From Tetraselmis striata (taxonomy: Eukaryota > Chlorophyta > Chlorodendrophyceae > Chlorodendrales > Chlorodendraceae), in contig VCJN01000089.1 of assembly GCA_006384855.1 (NCBI GenBank), forward strand, positions 56,051 to 120,050: a stretch of DNA of 64,000 bases, read 5' to 3'. The translations under genes and the position numbers were made by a program. The notes beneath the pieces are model-generated. The model was not told the origin of the DNA, made no database searches, and saw only the letters and a list, made by a program, of their open reading frames with translations. Shown piece by piece: positions 24,501 to 37,501 of this stretch. Positions within the stretch are counted from its first letter, which is position 1. The number at the start of each line of letters is the position of its first letter.

Positions 24501-27500
24501 AGACCGCTAGTATTTTGGCTATGCCTTTGTGGCATAATAACCTGCTGAATTATCACGGGTGCCCTTGAGGGAACCGAGTTCCTTATGTTCCCCATGGTTG
24601 ACAGTATGGAGTTGCGTAGATGTCCTAATTAAACGCTCGTAAATTGTCTCTATTAATCCGCGCCGTGCGAATGTGTCACTTGGCCATCCGCTGGCCAAAC
24701 ATTTTGTTTACTAGTCATCCCATCAGAAGTGCGGTACACCGTCGCCATCCAGTATTCCATTGCTTTCAAGGTATTGTATTGTTGTGGCATTCTGTCCAAT
24801 TGGAGGTCATATTCAGTATTGAAGTGGTGGTATTGACCAGTATTGAAGAGGTGGAATTGAGGCAATGGATGCCACCGGGGGGGAGGGGGGGGGGGGGGGG
24901 GGGGCGGTTCCCTCAGATCATTGCAGTCCGATGCGTCTGGAATGCTGCGGTAATTTGCTTGGTGACTATAACGGAGCGTCGCCTACCCAGGGCTTTCAGT
25001 AGCTGGATTGCCGCCACAACAGCCGTCGTAGAGACGTCGCAAGGGTTTCATTGTTGCCAGTCCTGCTGTCCCGGGGGCGACAAAACAATGAGCTGCCGCT
25101 GAGCGACGCCCTGTTGGGATTGGCCCCGCGGGCCGCTGCTGCGCCCAGGCGTCAACCTCAAGTTCCTGGACCTCTCCTACAACGGCATCGGCGATGATGG
25201 CGCGCGTGCCCTGGGCTTTGCGCTGTCGGGCGCGCGCAAGGGCAGCGTTCACCGCACCGCGGGCGTGGAGATCCTGGAGATGGAGGGCAACCAGGTGCGC
25301 GCCCGTAACGACCGGCCGCAGCGCAGTGGCCGCCTGACGCCACCATCCCCGCCACCGAGCCCGCTGTTGCACGGCGATCCGCGCATCGTGTTTTTTCTCG
25401 GCTTGTCGCAAGGTGTCATTTCTGATTGCCACCTTTCCGGAAAGCCGTTAGCTGGGAGCCGTCATGATGGTGGGAATTGATATACTAGTGACTAAGTATG
25501 CCCAGACAACAATCACCTGCTTCACAATTATTTGTTACGATATTATAATATATCAACATATATGTAAACAAGTAAATATCTTTTACAGTTATAACATATG
25601 ATATATATCATAACATAACATTAAAATTTCATATCATAACATATATATATATATATATATGTAGATAAGTTAATATTTATTACAATTATATCATATGATA
25701 TATATATTAACATTGCAGCGATAAAATACATCCTAACATATGTATACGTACATACATACATATGTGTGTGTATATATATGTATATATATATATATCTATA
25801 TATATCATTTATATACAATTGTACACTAGGAGGCACTCAGAGACGCAGACAGGTGGTATAAATATATACCGCAAATGAGCCCCAGTTGCCCAGAGCGGCT
25901 GTGCTCGTGCATGGGTAACCTGCAGGTAATTGGTCATGGGGCACCGAATTGTGGGGCGCCTCATATGTGAATGAGTCTATTCGAGCTGAGTCCATCTGCG
26001 CGCCCAATCTGGCCAGATCGGCGACATGGGCGGCATCGCGCTGGGCGTTGCGCTGCTCAACGCGCCGCTGCTGATGCGCGCCAACCTGGGCCGCAACAAC
26101 CTGGGCGACGCCGCGATGCACGCGGTCGCGGAGTCGCTGTCGCACGGCGCCACCGGCCTCAAGGAGCTGCTGCTGGAGCGCAACGGCGCGGGCGAGGAGT
26201 CGCTCATCACGCTGCTGGAGGCCGCCACCACGCACGGCCACCTCTACCAGCTCGACATCCGCGGCATGACGCTGCACGCCGCGGTGAGCTGCTGCCCGAA
26301 CCACCGAGTTTCGCTGATTGCCCTGCCAGTTACAATTGGGGTTTTAGCAGTGTCTCCCGCTTAGGGTTTCGAGGTCGCAATGAGGATCAGCCGAATCAGC
26401 GGCGGCGTCTGCGATGTATTTGCCGCGGTCATGTTTTGTCGACCCCGGGAGAGGACTGGCACCAATGAAACCCTGGCAGCGTCACTACGACGGCCGTTCT
26501 GCGGCGACCCAGGGACGGGAAGCCCTAGGTGGGCGACGCTCCGTTATAGTCAACAAGCAACTCGCCAAAGCATTGTGCAAGACTAATTGAAGGCCAGTGG
26601 CGGAACCGTTTCCTTATCAGCGCTGCACACAAACACAAAATAGTCGCTACTAACCCTTTCTTATAGGTTGCATGCAAGCACAATTAAGCCTTATAAATAC
26701 CGAACAATTAAATACGTTCGGCGGGCCCAAAATAATGTATTGTTTTGCGTCTTCGCGTCGAAACATTCATGATGCGGTCGTTCTGTATTCTAACTTATCT
26801 ATCCGTTACAATAGCTTTGTATTCCTCTTAGACCGGGGGTCAAAAACGTGATTTGTCCGCGGACTGCTTGTGTTTGTACGGTAATAGGGATTACATCCGG
26901 CGCGTCGGCTGCCGCCGTAATCCATCGTCCCCCGAATCAACGAGCGTCAGTGCCCCCCTTGCCTTCAACTGCGCCTCATCGCGCCCCCCTCCCCCCCCCC
27001 CCCCCCGCCCCCCGCGCAGTCCTCCAAGGTGGCGTGCCAGATGATCCGGGCGCACCGCTCGATGCAGAGCCTCAAGATGGACGTCGCGGTGCCGCAGCAC
27101 GCGGCCGACCTTGCGCGCGCGCTGCGGAGCAACACGCGCCTCGTGGAGCTGGTGCTGGGCGGCCAGGTGCGACCCCGCGATGCCACGATGAGCCACGCGA
27201 GCGCATTGGCTACCCGCAGCAGTTGAGTGGCTGAATGATGCACTGGACAAGGGTATCCTGGGGTGTGCCCACACTGATCATTACTTACTGTTTGGGGATG
27301 AAGAATGACAATACGATTGGAACCAGGGGGGATACAGGGTACGGTTTAATACGCTTACTTTGGTGCAGGAGCGCTTGATGCCGGGGAGGTCGTAAACGAG
27401 GTCGTTGTGTGTAGCTCAAAGGTCACATATGCACTAAAATACGCCCGGGTGCAGTTCTTTTTCGCCCCCGGTTGCAGTACTCAATTGTATGTGATATATA

Positions 27501-30500
27501 ATTGTATATAATATAATATTGATTCAGGCATAGGCTTTTCAATCTTCTCTTGCGCGTATTCCACCGCTGCGAAGCTGCGCGCAGCGGGTGGATGGCTGAA
27601 TGGTGCACAGGACGGGGGCGTCCTGGGGTGCGTGCACACTGATGATTACTTTTAGGGGCTGCAGAGTGGTGATGATACAATTGGGCCCCCCGGGTGGGGT
27701 TCGGTTTGCGGTTGCGTTGTTCAGGCACTTTGATGCAGGTGCGCGGGATTCAAGGAAGGCTGGGAATGAGATCGGTATATATGTCACTCAAAGGTCACAT
27801 GCAAAAGTATACATCCAGGTGCTTAATTATATATAGTCCTTCAGGCATGGCAATCTTTTCCACCGCCGTTGAAAACACCCTCAAGTTATTTATCCGCTCA
27901 CCACAATATTAAGTAAGTTTAGAAGAGATCGTGTTCATACTTTTGAGTTCATTGTTGGTGACGTCTACCAAAATATGTACCCCCAAGAACTATATTTTCA
28001 GATGTCGTACCGCGATTTTTCGTTCTGAAGTGGGTTTAACTGAAAAGTCGCAGCATATTATACATCGCTTTGGGCTTGACTTTGGTTTCAATCTTGCTAT
28101 GCGCGTATTCCACACTTGTGAAGTCATTTTGTGGCCCGCTCGCCATCACACTTATTTTAGAAGGGATCCTGTCGAGACTTTGAATTTAATTGTGGGTTGC
28201 ACCGACAACAATCTGTACCCCAAATTAAACCCTAGTTTCAGGTATTGTCCCAGGAGTTTTATTTCTAGGGGGTTAATTGGAATAGTAGCGCAATTTATCG
28301 CTATGTGGCGGTCGATCAATTCGCCGATTGCAGCTGGGCGACCTTTCGCTGAGGGGTCGACACGACGGCGCGCAGGTTGGGGAGTCCGCGCTGGGCGACA
28401 TCCAGAGGCTGCTGGCCCGCAACCAGAACCCGGAGCTCGCGGAGGCAGAAGCGGCCGCCAGCTTGGAGCCGGCCGCGGCGCCGGTCGTGGGCACCTCGAG
28501 TTTCAAGGTGCCAAGCTCGGCCGCGGAGTCGGAGCCCGCCAGGCCGCAGAGCGCGGCGCCCAAGAAGAACACCAAACCCGCCGCCGGCAGGGGCGCGTAC
28601 AGGCCGGCGTCCGCGCAGCCGACCGCCAGATCCGGCCCTCTCAAGGTGACCACTACCTGTACTGCCGTCGTAGAGGGTTTCACTGTTGCCAGTCCTGTCC
28701 CGGGGACGAAAAGAAAACCACTACTGGAGCTTGACATGCATTCCTGCTGATGCCCCCCATTATCCTTATCATCCCCTCATCATCGCGTATTTTCATTTTT
28801 TCTGAATAAACACTGCCAAATATTCACCGGAAACCAAAATCGATAAAACCACCTTTTCTAGTTTTTCCCGTCATCATGTGTCGATATTTCTCACCGGGGG
28901 GCTACAGGTAGCGTGGATAAGTGGAAGTGTGTATTCGGGGTTTCACGCGGCCTCGGCCATCGATAAAGCACATGAGACCGCGGCAAACTGCAGCGAATAA
29001 CCGCGCCTGTAGTTTGTACAGTACCCATACAAGTCTCGTCAAGGCCAATAAGTGCGTGTAGTGAGTGAACATATAAGCGATCTAATTACGATCCCTACCG
29101 TGTAGTAAAAATCGCTCATTTTAAATGTTTGGAGTACCTTCGCGCATCAGTGTTCAACAGCGTTCGATGTTGGTTGGTGTCGTAATATTTTTTTCATTAT
29201 TTTGTTTCACCGTGCTATGTATTATGGCGCGATGGAGTGTAGGCTGGTTTGGTTTGTGTTGTACTTTGGCGCTTCTCATTTAATGATTTTGCAATTTTGC
29301 GGTGGTCGCGGTCGCTCGATGGAAACCGCTCGGAATGTCGTCACTACATGTTCGGTCAAGGTTGTTAAACATGCGGCGGAACTCGCTGTTCTTCACTGCC
29401 GCTTAAGTGCGCAGAGGCTCAGAATATGCTCAAAGGGAACAGTTCCAGATCACTCAATAATTCATACTATGTAAAGCCTTTCGAAAAAACAGTCATGGGG
29501 TGGAGCTATTGGCCCCAGGCAATGGCACACGCATATAGCTCAAGGGGGCGCGGGGGGGCCGGCACACAGTTATATACCTGGATAAAACAAAGTCCGTGAA
29601 ACATTTGTGCATTGTGATAGCAATGAGTCGGAAAACCAATCCGCGCGGCAATATCATTAATAAATGCATGCTGCTCTCAAGTACAGTAAACATTTTGGTG
29701 AATAATACACGCGTCTGTATATATGTAGATAGCTCTGCCCTTGTGCCCACTCAAGTACAGGAACAGCAATAATCGTCTCTCAGGACGACCGTAATCAGGT
29801 TATATTTGTTTACTGTACACGTTGAATCCAGTTGGCGCCAACGTGCCATGTGCACGCGGGCCACTATGCACTCTCAGGGCTACGCTTAGGGTTCATATTG
29901 CGGTATGATAAGGTTGATTATCATTTTGGGGCTTGGGGTTGCAGGACTGGTTTACGAATGTAGGGTTTGGTACCCTCTTAGACTAGGGTAAGAGTTTCAA
30001 AATTATCAAAACGCCAATAACAGATAACTCTACAATGTTCTAAAATAAAGCCCTTCTCCGTGTCCACGCGGGTCCCTTTATTAATGCATGGGCGGCAGTA
30101 CATACACATGCCTCATTCCCACTGAGACACTTGGGGCTACGGTTAGGGTTGATATTGCGGTATAATTAGGGTTGATTATCTTTTGGGGGCTTAGAGTTGC
30201 AGTAGTGGTTTAAGATTGTAGGGTTTGGTGCCCAGGTTAATAGTAGAAGCTTCAAAAGGCTAAAAACGCCAATAAAGAGCTAACCCTACAATGTTCAAAA
30301 GTAAAACCCTACTAGGTGCCCACACGGGTCCCTGGATTCATGCATGGGCGGCAGCACAGACAAATGCCGCATTCCCACTGAGACACTTAGGGCTGCGTTT
30401 AGGGTTGATAATGCAGTATCAAAAAGATTGATGATCATTTTGGGGGCTTGAGGTTGCAGGACTGGTTTAAGAATGTAGGGTTTGGTGCCCAGGTTAATAG

Positions 30501-33500
30501 TAGAAGCTTCAAAAGGCTAAAAACGCCAATAAAGAGCTAGCCCTACAATGTTCAAAAGTAAAACCCTACTACCTGCCCACACGGGTCCCTGGATTCATGC
30601 ATGGGCGGCAGCACAGACAAATGCCGCATTCCCACTGAGACACTGCCTGTCCGCGCAGCCGCATGTCAACGTGAGCGACCAGCGCGTGCTCAACCCCAAG
30701 ACGCCCAACATCGGCCGCCGCGGCACGTACTGCGGCAAGTACCAGTCCGACACCAAGGACATCATGACCAGCGTTGTGGGCGGCGGCGCCCAGGCCATGG
30801 CGGGCGAGATCTTCCGCAAGTGCGACCGCAACAGCAGCAACTACCTGGAGCGGGAGGAGTTCCCCGCCGCCCTCAAGATGTCGGGCCTGCTGGAGGAGGC
30901 CAAGGCGCAGGTTTGACCGCTGATGTCGCCCACACCCCTGTGCCCACTCAGCCTGTTAGCATGACCCACATGTCCGCAATCACAACATACACTTGGCTTG
31001 TAAGATATCTTACTATTATATTTACCGTACAAACACAAACGACCCGCGGATGAAAAATGTCATGACCCCCTGCAAAGAGCGAAAACGGTAAAACGGGGGA
31101 AAATCAGAATACATCACAAATACATCACGCAAAGGTGCCAAACTATTCAGTATTTGTTTGCTCCGCACATCGTATTTGATCGCACAGTATGCGATGAGCG
31201 GGGGCGGGGGCGATGGGGGGGCTTGTCGCTGGTGCTGCCAGGGTTGGTCTTATTCCTGGCCAACTCACTGCCCCATGGTTCCCGCAGGGCGCCGGCTACG
31301 TCGACTTTCTGTTCAACAAAGCCGACAAGAACCGCGACGGCAAGCTGTCGGTGCACGAGTGGGGGGAGTACTTCGCCGTGGAGATGGCCAAGTGCAGCGT
31401 GGACAACCGCCGCCAGAAGCTGGATGTATGTCACCTCCCCCCCCCCCCCCCCCCCCTCTCCCTAAACACCGGAAAACCTAACCTGCACCCACCTCGTTTC
31501 TGACCCTTTGCTTAGTATGCCGTGCTTATGAAGAAGAACGCAGCGTACGCAATAATCGGCATGTAGGCGAACTTTCACGCCTACCGACCCAAGGGTCCGA
31601 AATCAATACGAACTGTCCCATATGCGAATTGGGAATAAGGCTAAACCTAGAAAGTTGAAAACGTGAACGATGTTGTACACGGCGTGTTTGGACGAAACGT
31701 ACCAATACCTTCTGTACGGGTTATGATGCACTCAGAATAACGATAATAGGTATGCTGTACAAGATTGGGTTGCCAGCGAATAACTGTTTTAAGCTCCGTG
31801 ATGAATATTTGATTATTTCGTCTGATGTTGAGGCGCGTTCTTCAGTTTCCCATTTTCTTAACGTGCACAAATACTACACGGATGCATCTTGGGCGTGGAT
31901 CTGAAACACACGCCCATCTGCCCGGTACGTACGCGGTGGAATAGGACAATTGTTTACCGCAATAGTATGGAAAATTCCGGGAGAGGACAAGTTTTTGGTT
32001 TCGCGGTTCACAAAGATTAATGAGCTGCTGTGGCATGTTGTCAGGCGGCTGTGTCAATGGTGTAATCTGCTGATACAAACACCACCGCAGTTTTACCTGC
32101 TGGCCTGCGGCAAGCTTTGAGGCTTTACATTTCTTACAACTAAGTGAACCTGCGGTTAGCCTTGAACCACAATGGGCATACAGGTGTTCAAGGCACAGAT
32201 GCTGTACCCAAGTCCCTGAGAAAATGTCATCGCATCCATGTGTCTATGGGTAAATAAAAACATACATAGACATTTGCACTATTATTACACACACATATAC
32301 TGAAACATACATATATATTATATATATACAATTACATTTTCATACACCCACATATATACACATTTGCACATTTATATGTTTACACTCCGCCATTTATGTA
32401 TACACGTCCGGTCACGGTACTCCTTCTCACTCATTTATTTTCGAGCAGTGCTCTACAACATCCGATTCGTCCCAAATCTGCCGCCGGGCGTCGCAGATCC
32501 CGGAGTCCTTCCAGGCCGCTGTGCCGCGCGGCTACCTGCACCACCCGGAGCTGAAGGAGGTGTTCGCCGGCTTCTGCGCCTTCGGCTACGGGCACGGCGC
32601 GACGCGCCAGGGCCACACCGCCAAGATGAACGGTTTCCAGTTCCGCAAGCTCATGCGCGACGCGGGCATCATGCACGACACGGGCGTGGGGGGCAGCGAG
32701 CCCAAGGGGAGGCTGTCGCCGACCTCCATTGACGTCATCTTCGCAAAGGTGCGCTGCCGGGAAATATGAGTGGCGGTGTGGCCGTTTCTTGCCGAAAACA
32801 CACTATAGGACTCCCGGGGTGCTTTATGTCAAAGTTTCTATATCATGAATGAAGGTTCAGCAAATAGGTGTATCATATGTATTTGTACATGCGTGTATGT
32901 ATATGCATATATGTATGTATAATATGCATATGTGCATGCGTATGAGTATGTATGGTGTATGGTGTATAATATATATTTATATCTGTATATATATCCATAT
33001 AAATGTCTCTATATCTATCTATCTAGATCTATCTAGATCTGTGCATGTTATGCATACCGGTATATGTGCATATGTGTACAGGTATATGTGTATGTAGTTT
33101 TCTATTCAAATTGTGTATATGTATACGCCTATTTACCCGTATACGTATACATCCCATAACATTTACTCGGAGACTTTGGTGCGGCATGTGTTGATTGAAC
33201 ACCTGTGTGCCCTTTTATGATTTGATGGTCGCAGGCCAACAAGTACAACTGGCGCGTGCGCAACCTGACGTACCCCTCCTTCCTGGAGTGTCTCGCGCTG
33301 GTGGCCTTCGAAGTGAAGAAGAGCTTCGCGGATGTGGTGCGCATGATGGGCGTGGAGCCGCTGGAGGGGGAGCCGCAGGAGTTTGGGGAGGACGAGCCGC
33401 GGTACAATGTGACGCCGGCGGTCAAGTCGAAGCAGGGCGGCAGCAAGCAGAAGCAGCGGGCGCGGGCGCAGTACGAGAAGATGTCGCCCGACAAGTACGA

Positions 33501-35269
33501 GGCGGCGCGGGAGGTCAAGGCTCCTGAGGCGCCCGGCCCGGCCGCTGCGCCGGCCGCTCCAGGTGGGCAGTAGGAACACGTGGCCAACCACTTCCGCCCG
33601 CACACTACAGCTTTACGCATGTATGAGTATGATATAAGTATTATTATACCTACAATAATATATATCAATATAACACCCATATCATGTAATAGTATGTAGT
33701 ATTCTAGGTGTTACAGGTACATGTGTACATGTAGGTGTAGATGTAGGTGTAAGCACGGGGATATATGCATGTGTGCATGCAAATATATATGTTTGATAAC
33801 GATGAATGTGTACGGAACACCAGTGCGCGGGGTTATAACATTGTGCAACAATGCGCCAACTTTATAGTGGCGTGCCTCCGAACTGTGTGCTGTTGGACTG
33901 GCTGATCGTGCCGAGTGGCTGTGTGTGTCTCCTACAGCAGCGGGCGGCATCGACACCGCCGCGCTGGCGGCGCTGCTGTCGCAGCAGATCAGGTCCGAGA
34001 TGGAGGCGCTGCGCGGAGGCATCGAGCAGCGGCTGAGCAACATCGAGCAGCGCGTGATGGCTCATGAGCAGATGGTGAGCTTGCGCCGAGCCGGGGCCAT
34101 TCTCTATGCTACCGGGGCCGTGCGTGCGGGCGCACTGGCGCACCCCCCAGCGCGATGCGATGTCGATGCATAATTCAAATAAGCTTGCTATTCCACTAGA
34201 TGGTAGTAGGCGAACGCAGGAATATCGCGCACGGGCGTTGTTTGCAAAGCAGACATCTCTCCACCGCTGGTTCCGGTACTAGTAGATAGTAAGATGAAAT
34301 CCACCAGGGCAAATATGTAGCTGATCATACTGCCCGAGTGGATACTGCACATGTGGCATGCAACTTGGCGCTATGTTGCGGTTATTCATATGACATCAAC
34401 TAAGAATTAGCTTCTTTTGCAGCCGATGAACTCCGACTAGAGGTCTATGGACGGTACCGGCGGACAATACGAGTATGCGAACATGCACTACCCCGCCGAG
34501 TCGTCGCCACGCCGCGCATACACAAAAAAACATGTTATCGGGGGGCCGGATATGAATAACATACTCCTTTCGCGTGCAATACGTGGTTATTGCGATAATA
34601 TATTCGACGAAAACAGTTCATACATCATCTCTAGCTCCCCATTGTATGTACACATGTATAAAATGATTCCTTAACACATAGTAACAACTGGCGCTAGGTC
34701 GCAGTTATTCATATGATATCAAGTAAGAACTAGCTTCCTCTGCAGCCGATGAACTCTGTCTACTATTATAAACCCTTAACACATATTAGCACTGCTGCTA
34801 CAGGTCAGTACACACACACACTCACACCCACACACACACGCGCAACCACCCACACAATTTCTATGGTGAGAAGGATAATGAAACCACATTCCATCATGTG
34901 GGGCTTGATGTTCTTGCGTGCTTGGCCGCATTTGTTTTATAACTTCCCAGATTAAAGACTGCAACACAGAGTGAAAAATCATCAGGAACGGTCCCATACG
35001 GATCTGCGGGCCGCCATATGTTGCATGGAGCGTTGAGCGCTTGCCGCTTGCCTGATGTTTGCCAGATATCCCCCAAGACGTCTATGAAGCTGAGCTTTGA
35101 GGAGGGCGACTCCGTGCGGCAGTTCAGCGACCAGATCGACGCGCTGTCTGAGGCCGTCACCAAGGCGGTGATGTCGCCCAGGCAGGGAGGCGCCGGCGGC
35201 GCGCCACAGATGGATGCGGTCATGACGGACCTGAACAGTCGGCTACAGCAGCGCGGACTGCAGGCATGA
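21575..35269 (+). CDS. LRR / EF-hand / p25-alpha (TPPP-like) protein
   Basis: Fifteen exons, all in phase, about 908 residues: 21575-21693, 22399-22525, 22624-22705, 22808-22887, 23500-23635, 25149-25294, 26017-26283, 27020-27166, 28334-28645, 30659-30910, 31288-31425, 32497-32748, 33235-33562, 33938-34074, 35066-35269. Residues 1-400 are ribonuclease-inhibitor-type leucine-rich repeats (FYASKCAELGIQPLPELHAA, LLRLELCHNNIG, LKFLDLSYNGIGDDGARAL, RANLGRNNLGDAAMHAVAES). An Ala/Pro linker follows. EF-hand loops are DRNSSNYLEREE (about 528) and DKNRDGKLSVHE (about 569). Residues about 610-730 match p25-alpha: HTAKMNGFQFRKLMRDAGI, LSPTSIDVIFAK, LTYPSFLECLALVAFEVKKS. The tail has predicted coiled coil (EMEALRGGIEQRLSNIEQRV). 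Likely cytoskeletal, perhaps microtubule-linked and calcium-sensing; LRRC74-type proteins share LRRs near an EF-hand. Introns reach 2 kb. Confidence 0.85.
24965..25090 (-). repeat. Dispersed repeat family B, copy 1
   Basis: In reverse it reads CCCCCGGGACAGCAGGACTG, GGCAACAATGAAACCCTTGC, CTACGACGGCTG, GTAGGCGACGCTCCGTTATA. It lies in an intron of the LRR/EF/p25 gene. Confidence 0.7.
25500..25830. repeat. AT-rich intron island
   Basis: About 330 bp of TA-rich sequence with TATATA runs and repeated ATATGATATATA, within an intron of a gene whose exons are strongly GC-rich. Similar islands lie at 32255-32400, 32840-33140 and 33600-33700. Confidence 0.8.
26430..26612 (+). repeat. Dispersed repeat family B, copy 2
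   Basis: CCCCGGGAGAGGACTGGCAC, TACGACGGCCGTTCTG, GGGCGACGCTCCGTTATAGT and AGACTAATTGAAGGCCAGTG match the other copies. It lies in an intron of the LRR/EF/p25 gene, sense orientation. Confidence 0.75.
27225..27870. repeat. Intronic tandem duplication, unit about 365 bp
   Basis: Two diverged units share GGCTGAATGRTGCAC, TATCCTGGGG/CGTCCTGGGG, CACACTGAT.ATTACTT and CTCAAAGGTCACAT. They lie between exons 8 and 9 of the LRR/EF/p25 gene. Confidence 0.7.
28655..28730 (-). repeat. Dispersed repeat family B, copy 3 (short)
   Basis: In reverse it contains TCCCCGGGACAGGACTGGCA and ACAGTGAAACCCTCTACGAC. It begins about ten bases after the 5' splice site of LRR/EF/p25 exon 9. Confidence 0.7.
29877..30643. 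repeat. Three tandem 258-bp units ending at an exon
   Basis: Units at about 29877-30130, 30131-30388 and 30389-30643. Each starts near GGGCTACG.TTAGGGTT and ends CATTCCCACTGAGACACT. Units two and three are closest to each other. The last unit stops about 15 bp before the 3' splice site of exon 10 (30658) of the LRR/EF/p25 gene. Confidence 0.85.
31015..31200 (+). repeat. Dispersed repeat family E, copy 1
   Basis: CGTACAAACACAAACG, AAAACGGTAAAA, ACATCACGCAAAGGTGC and CGTATTT recur in the same order at about 52450-52640. It lies in an intron of the LRR/EF/p25 gene. Confidence 0.6.
34370..34765. repeat. Intronic duplication, spacing about 310 bp
   Basis: Two copies of a segment of about 75 bp (34370-34445 and 34685-34760) share GTTATTCATATGA, ATCAA.TAAGAA and GCAGCCGATGAACTC. 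They lie before the last exon of the LRR/EF/p25 gene. Confidence 0.7.
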
Positions 35270-36894
35270 GCCGCCCCGGGAGTGGTGCCACTGTGCCCGC
35301 TTTATCTAGACATTCAACTACAAGTTGCCCAACATCCGTTGCTGCTGGCGGATGCCGCCTTTCCTAGCTTCCTTATTTAGGTGGCACTCAAGACACCTCT
35401 GTCCGCTGCCATGTAGTCATGTACACAAAAGAATTGCCCTTGTTATGTCAATGACCCAATAATGGCCCAGAATGACCCTGGGGACGACCGTGCAATTGCT
35501 TGGAAACCGATGTCCGCAATGGTGTGCTGACATGGGCGCCGCCCTGTTACATCCCTTGCCTGCTAGACACACCACAAATTGAAGAAGTCGGAACCAGGTG
35601 CCTAAGGAGCAGAATAATCTGCGACTTTTAGTAATGATATTGTTAGCAGTGGTGGTGTGTTTCCCCAATGGACAAATGTGGTGCAGTATATATCGAGAAA
35701 CATCAAGCGCCGAAGCGCGCTATCGTACTGCCTGGACGTTTATAATATCGATGATGTAGCCATTGTATGTGGTGAAGTGCGTGTACCTCATTTGTGTAGT
35801 CACCATTGCGCGTGTATGTGAGTCAGCATGCGTCAACGCGGTACTTTTTATATTTACATGCATCAAGATGTCACCGCAACATAGCTTCCATCAACACCTG
35901 GCATGGGTGTCAACTACGATGACCTTCTCAATGATTATTGGCATTCACTCCCATACCTTGCTGCCTGGTCAAGACGGTGAGCTCCCTGTATATCGGTGAT
36001 AGTAGGGATAGCCTCGGCAACATTGAAGCACAGCAGAAAACGCCTTTAGAATTTAAAATCCGGCGGCATGCACGAGCAAGGCAAACACTGTCCAAAAGGT
36101 GCGACTATACATCGACGCTACACTGTACCGTGCCAGCGCTTGCCGCTGCTGGTTTTGCCGTCGAGTACCTCCAGGACGTATCGCCAGGGATACTCCTGAG
36201 CCGAGAATATTTAATGGCAGCGTTCGCCCACCAGCCAGGCCAGACAAGCTCGACAAACCATCGCCCGGGAGACTGGGCCAGATCTCGCACACAGCTTGCG
36301 ATACTAGCGGGGAAACGACGAATACTTCGAAAGAAGAAAGGCAGCATGAAAAACGAACGCTTGAAGGTAGCGAATTCAGTGCGGCCATCGTAAAAGGACA
36401 TCAAGCGGTGGCAGGAGCTTGCAATGGACCAGGAATACCAGGCATCAGCAGCGAGGGCCGGCGGGGGCGGGGAGCGCAATACCGCCTACCACATCGCTAC
36501 GAGTGCCTGGCGGATAACTACCAAAGTGGGCAGTCATAGGTCTTTGGACCCATCTTCGTGCCGCTGACCACGCCCGAGCACGAGGCCTCGGCAGCCCGCC
36601 ACGACCTCAGATGCTGCCGTACGCGACATTGTACACGCAGCCGCAGATATTGGCCGCTGGGTCATGGCCGTGCGAGTGCGGCGCGGGCACCGCCGGCCGC
36701 ATCGCTAACTCCCCGTCCATGCTAAACCGGCATGCAGCTTACCTTCCAAGAAACCGCTGCCCGCGACATTATTATGCGTTTGACTGAGCCGGCGCCGATA
36801 TTGCTGGCCCGCGACGCCCCCTTGTGCGATCCGGTGTATTCAGGATAGGTTCAAGGGCGCAAGGAAGGGCAGCGACATTCCTCAGGCTACACAG
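35270..36894. other. Intergenic, no gene recognised
   Basis: Follows the stop of the LRR/EF/p25 gene. An open stretch near 36400-36540 has no recognisable domain. Nothing else can be supported. Confidence 0.5.
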
Positions 36895-37075
36895 TGGAGC
36901 CAGCTGATGATGGATGGTTGTTTTTCGCGTGCAACGAATGCAGGGAAATAGAGCCCCGCCGCAGCAGTGATCATGAAGCTGTGCGCGCGCTGCATGGCTA
37001 CGCGGTGCTACGACGAGGAGTGCCAGAAGCATCACTGGAAGCGGATGCACAAGCACGAGTGCGTGTCATCACACG
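36895..37075 (+). pseudogene. MYND-type zinc-finger exon, probably a relic
   Basis: The frame from 36965 reads KLCARCMATRC, YDEECQKHHWKRMHKHEC, the second half of a MYND finger (protein-protein contact module). It follows a good acceptor (CCGCCGCAG at 36964) and ends at a GTATGT donor (37076). A possible first cysteine pair (ACNEC, about 36930) lies in another frame with a stop between. The usual Tyr-Cys order is swapped to Cys-Tyr, giving the wrong spacing. I found no partner exons on either side. Confidence 0.5.
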
Positions 37076-37445
37076 GTATGTAGGCACACGGATTTATAAG
37101 GATTAAAAGCTGACAGTGCCATTAGCCCATTTGCCGTCGCCGCCACCGTGGCAAATTTCAATGCACGCGGAGTCGCGGACTGAACCCGCGACTTGATATA
37201 TACGGCCGACAAAATAAAGGCGGTATACCGCCCATTCGACCTCCATTGGGAACTTGGACAACCTACAGTGATGGCACCGAGTACCCCTATGGCAGCATGC
37301 CACCGATGCTGTGCTGTGCAAATAATCGGAATTGCAAATTGTTATGAATCGCTCTGCTACCGCCGACGTGCGTACGTGACGCGGCGTCCTAATCGGGAAT
37401 GACACCGAATCTGACAATGAGTGTGCCGCAAATGTGTGTGAAATA

Positions 37446-37447
<2 letters not shown>

Positions 37448-37500
<53 letters not shown>
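37448..37500. repeat. (GT)n microsatellite
   Basis: About 26 uninterrupted GT units in an intergenic, gene-poor region. Confidence 0.97.

Positions 37501-37501
<1 letters not shown>

Noticed and set aside
33863-34143. Many short Pro-, Gly-, Thr-His- or Tyr-rich open frames across the window
   Set aside because: They are shadows of exons or translations of poly-C, CA, TA and GT tracts.
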